Below, piece after piece: positions 1 through 7,659 of a stretch of 29,337 nt of DNA. Below the pieces are notes generated by a model that saw only the letters and a list, made by a program, of their open reading frames with translations, was not told the origin of the DNA and did not search any database. How positions within the stretch are numbered: the first letter of the stretch is position 1; the number at the start of each line of letters is the position of its first letter. A program made the position numbers and the translations under genes. The DNA is from CAYPTY01 sp964413935 (lineage in GTDB: Bacteria > Bacteroidota > Rhodothermia > Balneolales > Balneolaceae), in NCBI GenBank assembly GCA_964413935.1, contig CAYPTY010000025.1, positions 1 to 29,337 on the forward strand, in the 5' to 3' direction.

Positions 1-105
1 ATTTCCGTCTCTGGCAATGGCCTGGAAGTTAAAACCCTGCGGCACCTGAGCCATAACCGGCATCGCAAGAAGTACAATAAATAGGCTTAGTAAAAGTCGT
101 TTCAT
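1..105 (-). CDS. N-terminus of a secreted protein (partial, runs off the left edge)
   Basis: Only the first 35 codons are inside the window. They encode a signal peptide (MKRLLLSLFIVLLAMPVMAQ) followed by VPQGFNFQAIARDGN. The PQGFN(F/Y)QA(I/V)ARD motif directly after the signal peptide is common at the N-terminus of large exported Bacteroidota-type proteins, often ones carrying a type IX sorting domain at the far end. The start is the ATG at 103-105. The next gene upstream on the same strand stops at 115, nine bases away, so the two are probably co-transcribed. The function of the mature protein cannot be told from this fragment. Confidence 0.7.
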   Translation of the reverse strand, partial: MKRLLLSLFIVLLAMPVMAQVPQGFNFQAIARDGN

Positions 106-114
106 AGTAGATAC

Positions 115-618
115 TTATTTGATTAAGAGCATTTTCTTTGTTGAAACTATCCGGTTATCAGCGGATAGCGTGTAGATATACATCCCCGTAGCAAGATTGC
201 TGGCGTTGAATGTTACGGTGTAATTCCCAGGAGCGCGGCTGCCTTCGTTAATGCTGGAAACCAGTGCGCCAATGGAATTATAAATGCGAATACTCACCTC
301 TGAAGGTTGAGCAATACGGTAAGAGATATTGGTTGAAGGGTTGAATGGATTCGGGTAGTTTTGCTCCAGCACAAATTCTGTTGGTATGCTGATGTCCTGA
401 TTTTCAGATGAAGTGGGAATCAAATTGATTCCGTCTGGAAAGTCGCTGACTACCTTAATGTTCTCACCACCAAAAGCACCGGTAACAACCCCGCCACCGG
501 TCCAGTTAATGCTGATGTTTCCGCCCTCAAAATCTCCGCCTGCGAAAGTTATTAGACTTTGAGCCTGTGCTGTTTGATAAATGAAAAGACAGAGTCCCAA
601 AGCAAGAAGTTGTTTCAT
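115..618 (-). CDS. Small type IX-secreted protein (signal peptide plus C-terminal sorting domain)
   Basis: This 167-residue protein has a signal peptide (residues 1-19, ending TAQAQ), about 60 residues of Gly/Asn-rich sequence with no recognisable domain, and a complete type IX secretion C-terminal sorting domain from about residue 82. The sorting domain begins with the linker EFVLEQNYPNPFNPSTNI and ends in KKMLLIK. Such domains send cargo across the outer membrane through the Por secretion machinery and are then removed or used for attachment. The cargo here is unusually short, shorter than its own sorting domain, so it may be a small surface peptide or the remnant of a larger protein. The partial secreted protein at 1-105 follows in the same direction nine bases on. 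Confidence 0.8.
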   Translation of the reverse strand: MKQLLALGLCLFIYQTAQAQSLITFAGGDFEGGNISINWTGGGVVTGAFGGENIKVVSDFPDGINLIPTSSENQDISIPTEFVLEQNYPNPFNPSTNISYRIAQPSEVSIRIYNSIGALVSSINEGSRAPGNYTVTFNASNLATGMYIYTLSADNRIVSTKKMLLIK

Positions 619-679
619 ACTTAAAGCTTTGATTAATGATTAAGACTGAGCCTATTTAAGGATTTTAATCAGTTAAGTC

Positions 680-697
680 ACCGCATGAATATGCGGT
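680..697. terminator. Hairpin after the DUF1761 gene (terminator-like)
   Basis: A 7-bp perfect stem (ACCGCAT / ATGCGGT) with a GAAT loop lies three bases past the stop of the minus-strand gene at 701-1105. A short T-rich run (CTTTT) follows it on the plus strand, but there is no T-run on the minus strand, so its role in ending the minus-strand transcript is uncertain. Confidence 0.35.
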
Positions 698-700
698 CTT

Positions 701-1105
701 TTACTTCCAACCTCCTATGAAGGCTCCCATTGCAACAGCAATAACAACCCAGTAACCCCCATTTATCAAAAAATATTTGGCAGATTTTTGCTCAAACATA
801 GCATTCACTGCAACGGCCATCATCATAAATCCAAAACCGGTAAAAAAGCCATAAAGCGCACCCATAGCGGCATCGACGGATGGGTCATTGAAAAAGAAAC
901 CAAAAATAACGGCAATGATCAGGGTAAACACCCAGGTAAGGCCGTAGGTTTTGGCCATATTGCCTTCTTTGATCATTTCCTCCGTCATGCCCGCAGCTTT
1001 CATCCAGGCTTTACCGAATAAAGGTCCATACCAGAGACCGCCGATTACAAATCCTAAAATGCTGGCTACAAAAACGGCCAGCCAGTTCATGGTTGAAGGG
1101 TCCAT
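701..1105 (-). CDS. DUF1761 family membrane protein
   Basis: This 134-residue integral membrane protein matches the DUF1761 pattern. The N-terminal NWLAVFVASILGFVIGGLWYGPLFGKAWM includes the family's conserved G-x-LWYGPLFGKAWM motif. About four hydrophobic segments follow (near 9-30, 56-72, 80-100 and 113-131), with a short soluble stretch containing MTEEMIKEGNMAKTYG between the first two. No catalytic residues are apparent and the family's function is not established. It is probably a monocistronic gene, lying 82 bases from the next minus-strand gene and diverging from deoC on the other side. The ATG at 1103-1105 is the only sensible start. Confidence 0.85.
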   Translation of the reverse strand: MDPSTMNWLAVFVASILGFVIGGLWYGPLFGKAWMKAAGMTEEMIKEGNMAKTYGLTWVFTLIIAVIFGFFFNDPSVDAAMGALYGFFTGFGFMMMAVAVNAMFEQKSAKYFLINGGYWVVIAVAMGAFIGGWK

Positions 1106-1254
1106 GAGTTCAAAAATTTAGTTGTGTGTTGATGGGCTAATCCCCCTAACCCATTGCCTGCCAATTAACAAAAAGAATAAATAAGAACCAATTAGAGTAA
1201 AAGGTACATCAGGCAAAAGACTGTTTTTACTGCGGCTCTTTGATGGTATTTCCA

Positions 1255-1285
1255 TTAAAACCTTCCCTGATTATGTCTATATTTG
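1255..1285 (+). promoter_or_regulatory. Bacteroidota-type promoter candidate for deoC
   Basis: TATATTTG at 1278-1285 matches the -7 consensus TAnnTTTG exactly. TTA at 1255-1257 is one base off the -33 TTG and lies 20 bases upstream, the usual spacing. Transcription would begin near 1291, giving a leader of about 15-20 bases before the ATG at 1308. The intergenic region 1106-1307 shows nothing else recognisable. Confidence 0.5.
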
Positions 1286-1307
1286 CAGCCTGACAATACC
1301 CGAACCT

Positions 1308-2204
1308 ATGAATCAAGCAATCCGTGACATCACCCCCATCGACCCTGTAGGTGTGGAAGAAAGGGTGAGCCGACTGAACAAACGCAGCATCAAAAAAGAA
1401 TCCAAGATGCAGGCGCTTAAAATGGCGCTGAGCATGATGGACCTGACCACACTCGAAGGAAATGACTCGACTGGTAAAGTGATGCAGCTTTGCCGCAAAG
1501 CCCGTCAGCCTCACCCGGCTATGCCTGAATTACCACATGTAGCAGCCGTTTGTGTTTACCCTCGTATGGTTTCGGTGGCCTCAGAGCATTTGAAAGGAAG
1601 CGGGATCAAGGTTTGCAGCGTTGCAACGGCCTTCCCAAGCGGACAAGCCCCTCTTTCTACCCGTCTTGAAGAAGTGAAATTTGCCGTCAATGAGGGTGCG
1701 GATGAAGTAGATATGGTTATAAGTCGAGGTGCCTTCCTGATGGGTGAATACCAGCTTATCTTCGATGAGATTGCCGCCATCAAAGAAGCCTGTGGTGAAG
1801 CGCATTTAAAAGTGATTCTGGAAACCGGCGAGCTTCAGACTTTTGAAAACGTACGTCTTGCCAGCGACATCGCCATGCAGGCCGGAGCTGATTTTATCAA
1901 AACCTCAACCGGAAAAATGTCGCCTGCAGCAACCCAGCCGGTAACACTGGTGATGCTGGAAGCCATTCGGGATTTTTATTACAAAACGGACAAAATGATC
2001 GGCATGAAACCGGCCGGCGGAATCCGTACGGCCAAACAGGCCTTACAGTACCTGGTGTTGGTTAAAGAGACCCTTGGGGCTGCCTGGCTGAATGCCGATT
2101 ATTTCCGCTTCGGAGCCTCTTCTCTGGCCAACGACGTACTCATGCAAATCCTGAAGCAGGAAACAGGACATTACCAATCGCCTGATTATTTTACACTGGA
2201 CTAA
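1308..2204 (+). CDS. deoC: Deoxyribose-phosphate aldolase (class I)
   Basis: DeoC cleaves 2-deoxy-D-ribose 5-phosphate to glyceraldehyde 3-phosphate and acetaldehyde, the last step of deoxynucleoside breakdown in the cytosol. The 298-residue product has the class I aldolase signatures: DEVDMVIS with Asp135, DFIKTSTGK with the Schiff-base lysine at Lys198, and the proton-relay lysine Lys234 in GMKPAGGIRT. At about 298 residues it is longer than the roughly 260-residue E. coli enzyme. The extra N-terminal stretch resembles the eukaryote-like DeoC group that starts with a helical extension. Two aldehyde dehydrogenase-family genes follow with no gap, which fits oxidation of the acetaldehyde product. 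The next start codon directly abuts this stop. Confidence 0.96.
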   Translation: MNQAIRDITPIDPVGVEERVSRLNKRSIKKESKMQALKMALSMMDLTTLEGNDSTGKVMQLCRKARQPHPAMPELPHVAAVCVYPRMVSVASEHLKGSGIKVCSVATAFPSGQAPLSTRLEEVKFAVNEGADEVDMVISRGAFLMGEYQLIFDEIAAIKEACGEAHLKVILETGELQTFENVRLASDIAMQAGADFIKTSTGKMSPAATQPVTLVMLEAIRDFYYKTDKMIGMKPAGGIRTAKQALQYLVLVKETLGAAWLNADYFRFGASSLANDVLMQILKQETGHYQSPDYFTLD

Positions 2205-3713
2205 ATGATGGAAGAAAGCAACACAAAGGAAACGCCATACAAACCCACCTCACCCAATTCAAAACTGGATTTTGAATCGGTGTGGGAATACGCACCGGCT
2301 CCGGAAAGCACCGATCATGTTGAGCTGAAGGAAAAATATGATCTCTTCATCGGGGGTAAATTTGTAAAACCCTCCAAAGGCCGTTATTTCCATTCCATCA
2401 ATCCGGCAACCGAGGAAAAACTGGCTGAAGTGGCTGAAGCCACACAAAAAGATGTGGATGATGCGGTAAAAGCTGCCCGAAAGGCTTTTAACGGATCCTG
2501 GGGAAGCATGAAAGCTTCTGAACGCAGTAAGTATATTTTCAAACTGGCCCGCATGATACAGGAGCGTGCCCGTGAATTTGCCGTTCTGGAAAGTATGGAT
2601 GGTGGCAAGCCTATACGCGAATCCAGAGATGTGGATATTCCGCTGGTCGCAGCCCACTTCTTTTATTATGCCGGATGGGCTGACAAACTGGAGTATGCCT
2701 TTCCCGGAAAAACGCCTGAGCCGGTTGGGGTATGCGGACAAATCATCCCATGGAATTTTCCCATGCTGATGCTGGCCTGGAAAATTGCACCTGCCCTGGC
2801 CTGCGGGAATACCGTAGTATTAAAACCTGCAGAAACCACCTCCCTGACTGCACTTAAATTTGCCGAACTGGTTCAGGATGCGGGTTTACCCGCCGGTACC
2901 GTAAATATCGTAACCGGTGCCGGACAAACCGGATCATTGATCGTAAATCACCCGGACGTTAATAAAATAGCCTTCACCGGATCAACGACGGTAGGTAAAC
3001 TGATTCAGAAATCACTGGCCGGAACCGACAAAAAGTACACTCTGGAATTGGGCGGAAAGGGCGCGAATATCATTTTTGAGGATGCAGCTCTTGATCAGGC
3101 GGTGGAGGGTATAATCAACGCTATTTTTTTTAATCAGGGCCATGTCTGCTGTGCAGGATCAAGACTGCTGGTGCAGGAGTCGGTAGCCGATGAAGTAGTC
3201 CGAAGGCTGAATGACCGCATGCAAACCCTTGTGCTCGGTGATCCCATGGATAAAAATACCGATATCGGAGCTATCAACTCAAAAGCCCAGCTGGATCGCA
3301 TTCAGGAATACCTGGAAATAGGTCTCGAAGAAGGAGCAAATATCCATCAGGGCAAACAAAACCTGCCGGAGAAAGGCTACTATTGTAAGCCTACCCTCTT
3401 TACCAATGTGAGCCAGTCGAACCGAATTGTGCAGGAAGAAATATTCGGCCCGGTACTCACTATTCAAACCTTCCGCACCCCGGATGAGGCCATCACCAAG
3501 GCAAATAACACGCCCTACGGACTGGCTGGTGGAATCTGGACAGATAAAGGTTCAAAAATCTTCAAGGCCAATCAGGCAATGCGTTCAGGCGTGGTCTGGG
3601 CAAATACCTACAATAAATTTGATCCCACATCCCCCTTTGGAGGATACAAAGAAAGCGGTGTTGGACGTGAAGGCGGCCTGCACGGATTAATGTCTTATCT
3701 CAAATTGAGCTGA
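2205..3713 (+). CDS. NAD(P)-dependent aldehyde dehydrogenase (catalytic member of an ALDH16-like pair)
   Basis: This is a full-length 502-residue aldehyde dehydrogenase. Visible family features are IIPWNFPMLM (oxyanion Asn), the cofactor-binding VVLKPAETT, FTGSTTVGK, the general base Glu281 in LELGGKG, the catalytic Cys315 in NQGHVCCAGSR, and EEIFGPVL near the C-terminus. An N-terminal segment of about 45 residues precedes the usual start of the fold. Its place directly after deoC suggests it oxidises acetaldehyde, or another aldehyde from deoxyribose degradation, to the acid; the true substrate cannot be read from sequence. The downstream gene begins one base after this stop and encodes a shortened relative. 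The arrangement of one active and one inactive ALDH unit recalls ALDH16, where both lie in a single chain. Confidence 0.93.
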   Translation: MMEESNTKETPYKPTSPNSKLDFESVWEYAPAPESTDHVELKEKYDLFIGGKFVKPSKGRYFHSINPATEEKLAEVAEATQKDVDDAVKAARKAFNGSWGSMKASERSKYIFKLARMIQERAREFAVLESMDGGKPIRESRDVDIPLVAAHFFYYAGWADKLEYAFPGKTPEPVGVCGQIIPWNFPMLMLAWKIAPALACGNTVVLKPAETTSLTALKFAELVQDAGLPAGTVNIVTGAGQTGSLIVNHPDVNKIAFTGSTTVGKLIQKSLAGTDKKYTLELGGKGANIIFEDAALDQAVEGIINAIFFNQGHVCCAGSRLLVQESVADEVVRRLNDRMQTLVLGDPMDKNTDIGAINSKAQLDRIQEYLEIGLEEGANIHQGKQNLPEKGYYCKPTLFTNVSQSNRIVQEEIFGPVLTIQTFRTPDEAITKANNTPYGLAGGIWTDKGSKIFKANQAMRSGVVWANTYNKFDPTSPFGGYKESGVGREGGLHGLMSYLKLS

Positions 3714-3714
3714 A

Positions 3715-4584
3715 ATGATGAGCGAACGACAGGAAGTACATAAAACCTACAAGACTTACATCGGCGGACAGTTTCCCAGATCGGAATCCGGCCGTTACTA
3801 CAAGGTCTATGATGAAGCAGGAAAGCTGCTGGCCAATGCCTGTCTCTGCTCCCGAAAAGATGTTCGGGATGCCGTTAAAGCCGCACGCAGTGCTTATAAG
3901 GATTGGTCTGCCCGTTCGGCCTACAATCGGGGTCAGATTCTGTATCGGATTGCGGAAATGCTAGAAACCCGCAGAGGGCAGTTTGAGGTGGAACTGAAGC
4001 AAATTGGTTACACAGAGGCAGAAGCGGTGAAAGAAGTAAACACTTCCATCGACCGTTTGATCTACTATGCGGGCTGGACAGACAAATTCACCCAGATTTT
4101 CAGTACGGTTAACCCGGTAGCCTCTGCTCATTTTAATTTTTCAATGCCGGAACCTACCGGTGTGGTCGGGATTGTGGCTCCGGAACAGAGTCCCTTACTG
4201 GGTCTGATATCCGTTGCTGCTCCGGTTATTGCAGGTGGCAATACCTGCGTGATTCTGGCATCTCAGCCATTTCCCTTGCTTTCCATTTCTTTTGCGGAAG
4301 TCCTGAATTCTTCGGATGTACCCGGCGGAGTGGTTAACATCCTGACGGGCCATACAGAGGAATTACTTCCTCCACTTTCATCCCATATGGATGTCAATGC
4401 TCTATTCATCACGCATAAACTGAATAAAGATTTGCGGAAACAAACAGATGAAGATGCCGCTTTAAACGTTAAGCGAATGATCCGGCATGAAGTTGATGAC
4501 TGGTATGCCGAAGAAACGCAAAATCCCTATTTCATATTAGACACTCAGGAAATCAAGACTACATGGCATCCCGCAGGTTTTTGA
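3715..4584 (+). CDS. Non-catalytic aldehyde dehydrogenase-like protein, C-terminally shortened
   Basis: The 289 residues align with the N-terminal half of the preceding dehydrogenase: YIGGQFPRSESGRYY, then RDAVKAARSAYKDWS, YYAGWTDK, and EPTGVVGIVAPEQSP against EPVGVCGQIIPWNFP. The oxyanion asparagine of PWNFP is lost (APEQSP, about 155-160). The cofactor-binding KPAE has become LASQ (about 181-184). The protein then ends in unrelated-looking sequence before the region that would carry the catalytic Glu and Cys. It therefore cannot be an active dehydrogenase. The reading frame is intact and tightly coupled on both sides (one base after the previous stop, 22-base overlap with the next gene), so it looks like a maintained partner subunit and not debris. 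The second, inactive ALDH unit of ALDH16 proteins is the closest known parallel. Confidence 0.85.
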   Translation: MMSERQEVHKTYKTYIGGQFPRSESGRYYKVYDEAGKLLANACLCSRKDVRDAVKAARSAYKDWSARSAYNRGQILYRIAEMLETRRGQFEVELKQIGYTEAEAVKEVNTSIDRLIYYAGWTDKFTQIFSTVNPVASAHFNFSMPEPTGVVGIVAPEQSPLLGLISVAAPVIAGGNTCVILASQPFPLLSISFAEVLNSSDVPGGVVNILTGHTEELLPPLSSHMDVNALFITHKLNKDLRKQTDEDAALNVKRMIRHEVDDWYAEETQNPYFILDTQEIKTTWHPAGF

Positions 4585-5198
4585 ATATCCCCCTCATCCT
4601 GATTGTGCTCTTTGCACTCAGCTCAGGTAGCTGTGCAACAGCTGAAAATGCAACAGTTGCCGACCCTGCTGTGGTTGATACCACGGCATCCGGTGAAACA
4701 AGCTCACCGGAAGGCGGTGTAGTACAAACCGAAAACCGGGTGCAGGAAACTGAAAAGTATATCGACCCATCAGATTATTCTTTTTATGAACGCTATCAGA
4801 CAAAGCTTTCTGATTTATACACCACCCGTCGGAACAGCATACCGGACGCATTCCTGATTGAAGATGAGCCCGAGGAGGATGAAGTCGTTGAAAAAGATCC
4901 CTTTCAGGGCTTTCGCGTCCAGATTTATTCTGCCAGGGATGTACTGGATGCAGACACGACGGCTGCCCTCTTCCGAACCTGGGCCGATACCACCATTACC
5001 GGCTATCAGGCCGATACCTACATCTTTTTTAAGCCACCATACTACCGCATTCATGTGGGTGATTTCCATGAGCGGGACCGGGCTCAACGCTATGCCCGAC
5101 TCATCAAACGCCGTTTCCGAAGTGCCTGGGTAGTCTATGACCGGGTGAATCCTTTGAAGGTACCTGCTGATTCCGTTTCTTTTAGTTTGATTAACTAA
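4563..5198 (+). CDS. SPOR-domain envelope protein, probable lipoprotein
   Basis: The 211-residue product starts with a hydrophobic export signal (residues 8-22) ending at Cys24 in LSSGSC, a loose lipobox, so it is probably an outer- or inner-membrane lipoprotein. A low-complexity Thr/Glu/Val-rich spacer follows. The C-terminal part from about residue 115 (GFRVQIYSARDV, then YYRIHVGDFHERDRAQRYARLIKRRF) is a SPOR domain, a fold that binds denuded peptidoglycan glycan strands. The ATG at 4563 lies inside the preceding gene with a 22-base overlap, which indicates translational coupling to the deoC-ALDH genes. It may anchor or position the following envelope proteins on the cell wall; that role is inferred from context only. 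Confidence 0.82.
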   Translation: MASRRFLNIPLILIVLFALSSGSCATAENATVADPAVVDTTASGETSSPEGGVVQTENRVQETEKYIDPSDYSFYERYQTKLSDLYTTRRNSIPDAFLIEDEPEEDEVVEKDPFQGFRVQIYSARDVLDADTTAALFRTWADTTITGYQADTYIFFKPPYYRIHVGDFHERDRAQRYARLIKRRFRSAWVVYDRVNPLKVPADSVSFSLIN

Positions 5199-5218
5199 AG
5201 AATCCAACACATACCGTA

Positions 5219-5959
5219 ATGACAAATGTAATCAGGCTGTGGATTATTATGCCCGTATTCGGGGCTTTTATGGGATTGCATTCCATGCAGAGTCAGGAGA
5301 ATCAATTCGCTGAGCGTGATCAGAGAACCGGGGTTAAGGGGGAAATCGAGCTACCTGCACAAGTCAAACAGCAACGTGTTTTCAGGGGCCGAGCTTACCG
5401 GAACCGACAATCTTCCATGACAAACGAGCAACCCTCGCCTGCTGAAGAACAAAAACAAAAATACCTGAATACCATCATCAGTCTGCATCCTTTGTCTTTT
5501 GATGCACCGATTGATAAAGTTGATCCAAACCCGCAGGTGATTCAAAGAGACGCGACCTTTATTCCCAAAGTTACCGTCATTACCGAAGGATCTACCGTTG
5601 AATTTGTGAATGATGACGCCTTCTTCCACAATGTTTTCAGCTTAACCAAAGGAGCTCGTTTTAACATAGGGAGGAGGCCTAAAGGCGATGTTTACCCGGT
5701 AGAGATACCCGCAACCGACTGGAAGATATTCGGTATGGGGCAAATCAGCCTATTTTGTGATATTCATTCTCAGATGAATGCAGTTATCCTCACACTGGAT
5801 ACCCCCTATTATACCCGCGTTTATGAAGACGGCACCTATTCCCTGTTGGATGTACCCGAGGGACGCTATGAACTTAGGATGTATAATCCAAGCTACGATG
5901 TGATCCGTCAGGAAGTGAGCCTGGGTGCCGAAACGCTTGAACTGAATCTGAGCTTCTGA
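5219..5959 (+). CDS. Exported cupredoxin (type-1 copper protein) with a C-terminal Ig-like domain
   Basis: This 246-residue protein has an N-terminal hydrophobic export signal (about 4-20). A plastocyanin/cupredoxin domain spans about residues 110-195. All four type-1 copper ligands are visible: His137 in DDAFFHNVFS, then Cys180, His183 and Met186 in LFCDIHSQM. The last 50 residues (TYSLLDVPEGRYELRMYNPSYDV) resemble a carboxypeptidase-regulatory or CnaB-like beta-sandwich. Proteins of this build are often labelled methylamine utilisation protein, but no amine dehydrogenase gene is nearby. It lies 20 bases after the SPOR gene, and its stop overlaps the cyclase start by one base. A periplasmic copper or electron-carrier protein translated with a cyclase suggests a signalling or sensing role; this is inference. 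Confidence 0.85.
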   Translation: MTNVIRLWIIMPVFGAFMGLHSMQSQENQFAERDQRTGVKGEIELPAQVKQQRVFRGRAYRNRQSSMTNEQPSPAEEQKQKYLNTIISLHPLSFDAPIDKVDPNPQVIQRDATFIPKVTVITEGSTVEFVNDDAFFHNVFSLTKGARFNIGRRPKGDVYPVEIPATDWKIFGMGQISLFCDIHSQMNAVILTLDTPYYTRVYEDGTYSLLDVPEGRYELRMYNPSYDVIRQEVSLGAETLELNLSF

Positions 5960-7659
5960 TGGGCCGATTCCGGTTTAACATACAAGCTAAGCTGTTTCTC
6001 TTGCTTGCTGGCTTAACCACCTCCACCCTACTCATTGTTAGTCTGATTGTAGGTTACGCCACCGCACAGAAGGTCGAAGAGGATATCATTGAGGACTTTG
6101 AAAAACTTCAAACCTTCTTTAAAACACAGCAGACCCTGAGGTATGACCGGCTTCTGGAATCCGCTTATCTGATTGCAGAGAATTCCAATTTCAAGGGGTC
6201 TTTCCAGACGCAGGACCTGGAAACTATTTACTATTCTGTACTCGAATTCAGTGAATTTACCCGCTCTGATCTGATAGTGGTTGCCGACAACGAAGGTGAG
6301 GTTTTAGCCTGGTTTGGAGACCGGGAAAAAACAGGCAGAAATATTCGAACATATAACGGTATTGAAGCGGCATTGAATTACGAAGCCCCAATAGAATCTC
6401 CCGACTGGCCACTACTGTGGAATATTGAAAATGATGTGTATCAGGTTGCCAGCGTACCCATTTATCTGGGTTTCAATGAGATAGCCGGAACACTGACGCT
6501 TGGATCCGTTCTGCAGCACTATGAAGCCCGGGAATTAGCTGAAGGCACACCGTTTAACATCGCATTTCTATCCGGAGATGAACTCATCGGAGCCTCTCAT
6601 GACGATATGCACATCGATCATTATCAGGAAACCAAAACTGATTATGGTCACCTATTTGATTCCATAACCACACAATTGACCATCAGCGACCCGATTAAAA
6701 CCAGGATACAGAACGACCTCCATCTTGCTTTTATCAGTCCCCTTGGAGAAGGCGATGATGCAGTTTATGTAGCCTCTGTATTGCTGGATCAGGAATTTGC
6801 AACTATACGCTTTATTCGATGGAGTATTTTGATCGTCACCCTCGGTTCGATTGTATTGCTGATTCCGATTGCAAACTCACTGGGTAAAAAGTTCACCAAG
6901 CCCATAACTGAGCTCAGCAGATCCATGAAAAAAGTTGAAGAAGGTGATCTCAGTACGCGGGTAAGCGTGCAGACTGGAGATGAAATTGAGGGACTGGCTG
7001 ATTCCTTTAATTCGATGATTGTGGGCCTCAAAGAGCGTTTTGCGTTGAGCCGGTATGTAGGTACACATACACTGAAGATGGTTCAGGATACGGTAGACAT
7101 AGAAGCTGATTTAGGTGGTTCCTTTCAGGATGTGGCTATGATTTTCAGCGATATTCGTGGTTCAACCGCAAAAATTTCGGTTTCTGAACCGGATGAATTC
7201 GTTGAGATATTGAATAAAACACTGGGATTTCAAACAGAGATCATCAAAAAATATGACGGGGCCGTGGACAAGTATGTTGGGGATGAAGTGGTTGCAGTGT
7301 TTACCGGAGATCACGCTTTGAACAATGCAATCAAGGCATCCATCGAAATTCAGAAACAATTCAGTGAAAACGCTGAGCTCAATACTTTCTTCCGGGGACT
7401 TGGAATTGGCGTTAATTACGGTCAGGTTATTTTGGGAAATATGGGCACCAGAGAACGCATGGATTATACGGTAATCGGTCCTGAAGTGAATCTGTGCGCC
7501 AGATTATGCAGTGCTGCAGCAGATGGGGAAGTATTAGTAACTCAGGATTGCCTGCAGAAGCACAACCTTTTTGATCCATATAAGGATTCAAATATCAGGA
7601 AGCTGGATCTGAAAGGATTCAGCCAACCAGTCAACATCATTAGCATACCGGTATCATGA
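5959..7659 (+). CDS. Membrane class III adenylate cyclase with periplasmic sensor and HAMP domain
   Basis: This is a 566-residue receptor-type cyclase. TM1 is at about 13-35, a periplasmic domain of roughly 245 residues (CACHE-like in length and position) follows, TM2 is at about 285-307, HAMP at about 308-358, and the catalytic domain at about 390-560. Metal-binding Asp398 (IFSDIRGST) and Asp442 (DKYVGDE) are present. The transition-state residues Asn511 and Arg515 (GPEVNLCARL) are also present. The substrate-specifying pair Lys438 and Thr504 points to ATP, so the product should be cAMP. The protein should act as a homodimer. Its start overlaps the cupredoxin stop by one base, and its stop overlaps the next ATG by four bases, so a ligand or redox state presented by the periplasmic neighbours is the natural candidate input. 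Confidence 0.93.
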   Translation: MGRFRFNIQAKLFLLLAGLTTSTLLIVSLIVGYATAQKVEEDIIEDFEKLQTFFKTQQTLRYDRLLESAYLIAENSNFKGSFQTQDLETIYYSVLEFSEFTRSDLIVVADNEGEVLAWFGDREKTGRNIRTYNGIEAALNYEAPIESPDWPLLWNIENDVYQVASVPIYLGFNEIAGTLTLGSVLQHYEARELAEGTPFNIAFLSGDELIGASHDDMHIDHYQETKTDYGHLFDSITTQLTISDPIKTRIQNDLHLAFISPLGEGDDAVYVASVLLDQEFATIRFIRWSILIVTLGSIVLLIPIANSLGKKFTKPITELSRSMKKVEEGDLSTRVSVQTGDEIEGLADSFNSMIVGLKERFALSRYVGTHTLKMVQDTVDIEADLGGSFQDVAMIFSDIRGSTAKISVSEPDEFVEILNKTLGFQTEIIKKYDGAVDKYVGDEVVAVFTGDHALNNAIKASIEIQKQFSENAELNTFFRGLGIGVNYGQVILGNMGTRERMDYTVIGPEVNLCARLCSAAADGEVLVTQDCLQKHNLFDPYKDSNIRKLDLKGFSQPVNIISIPVS

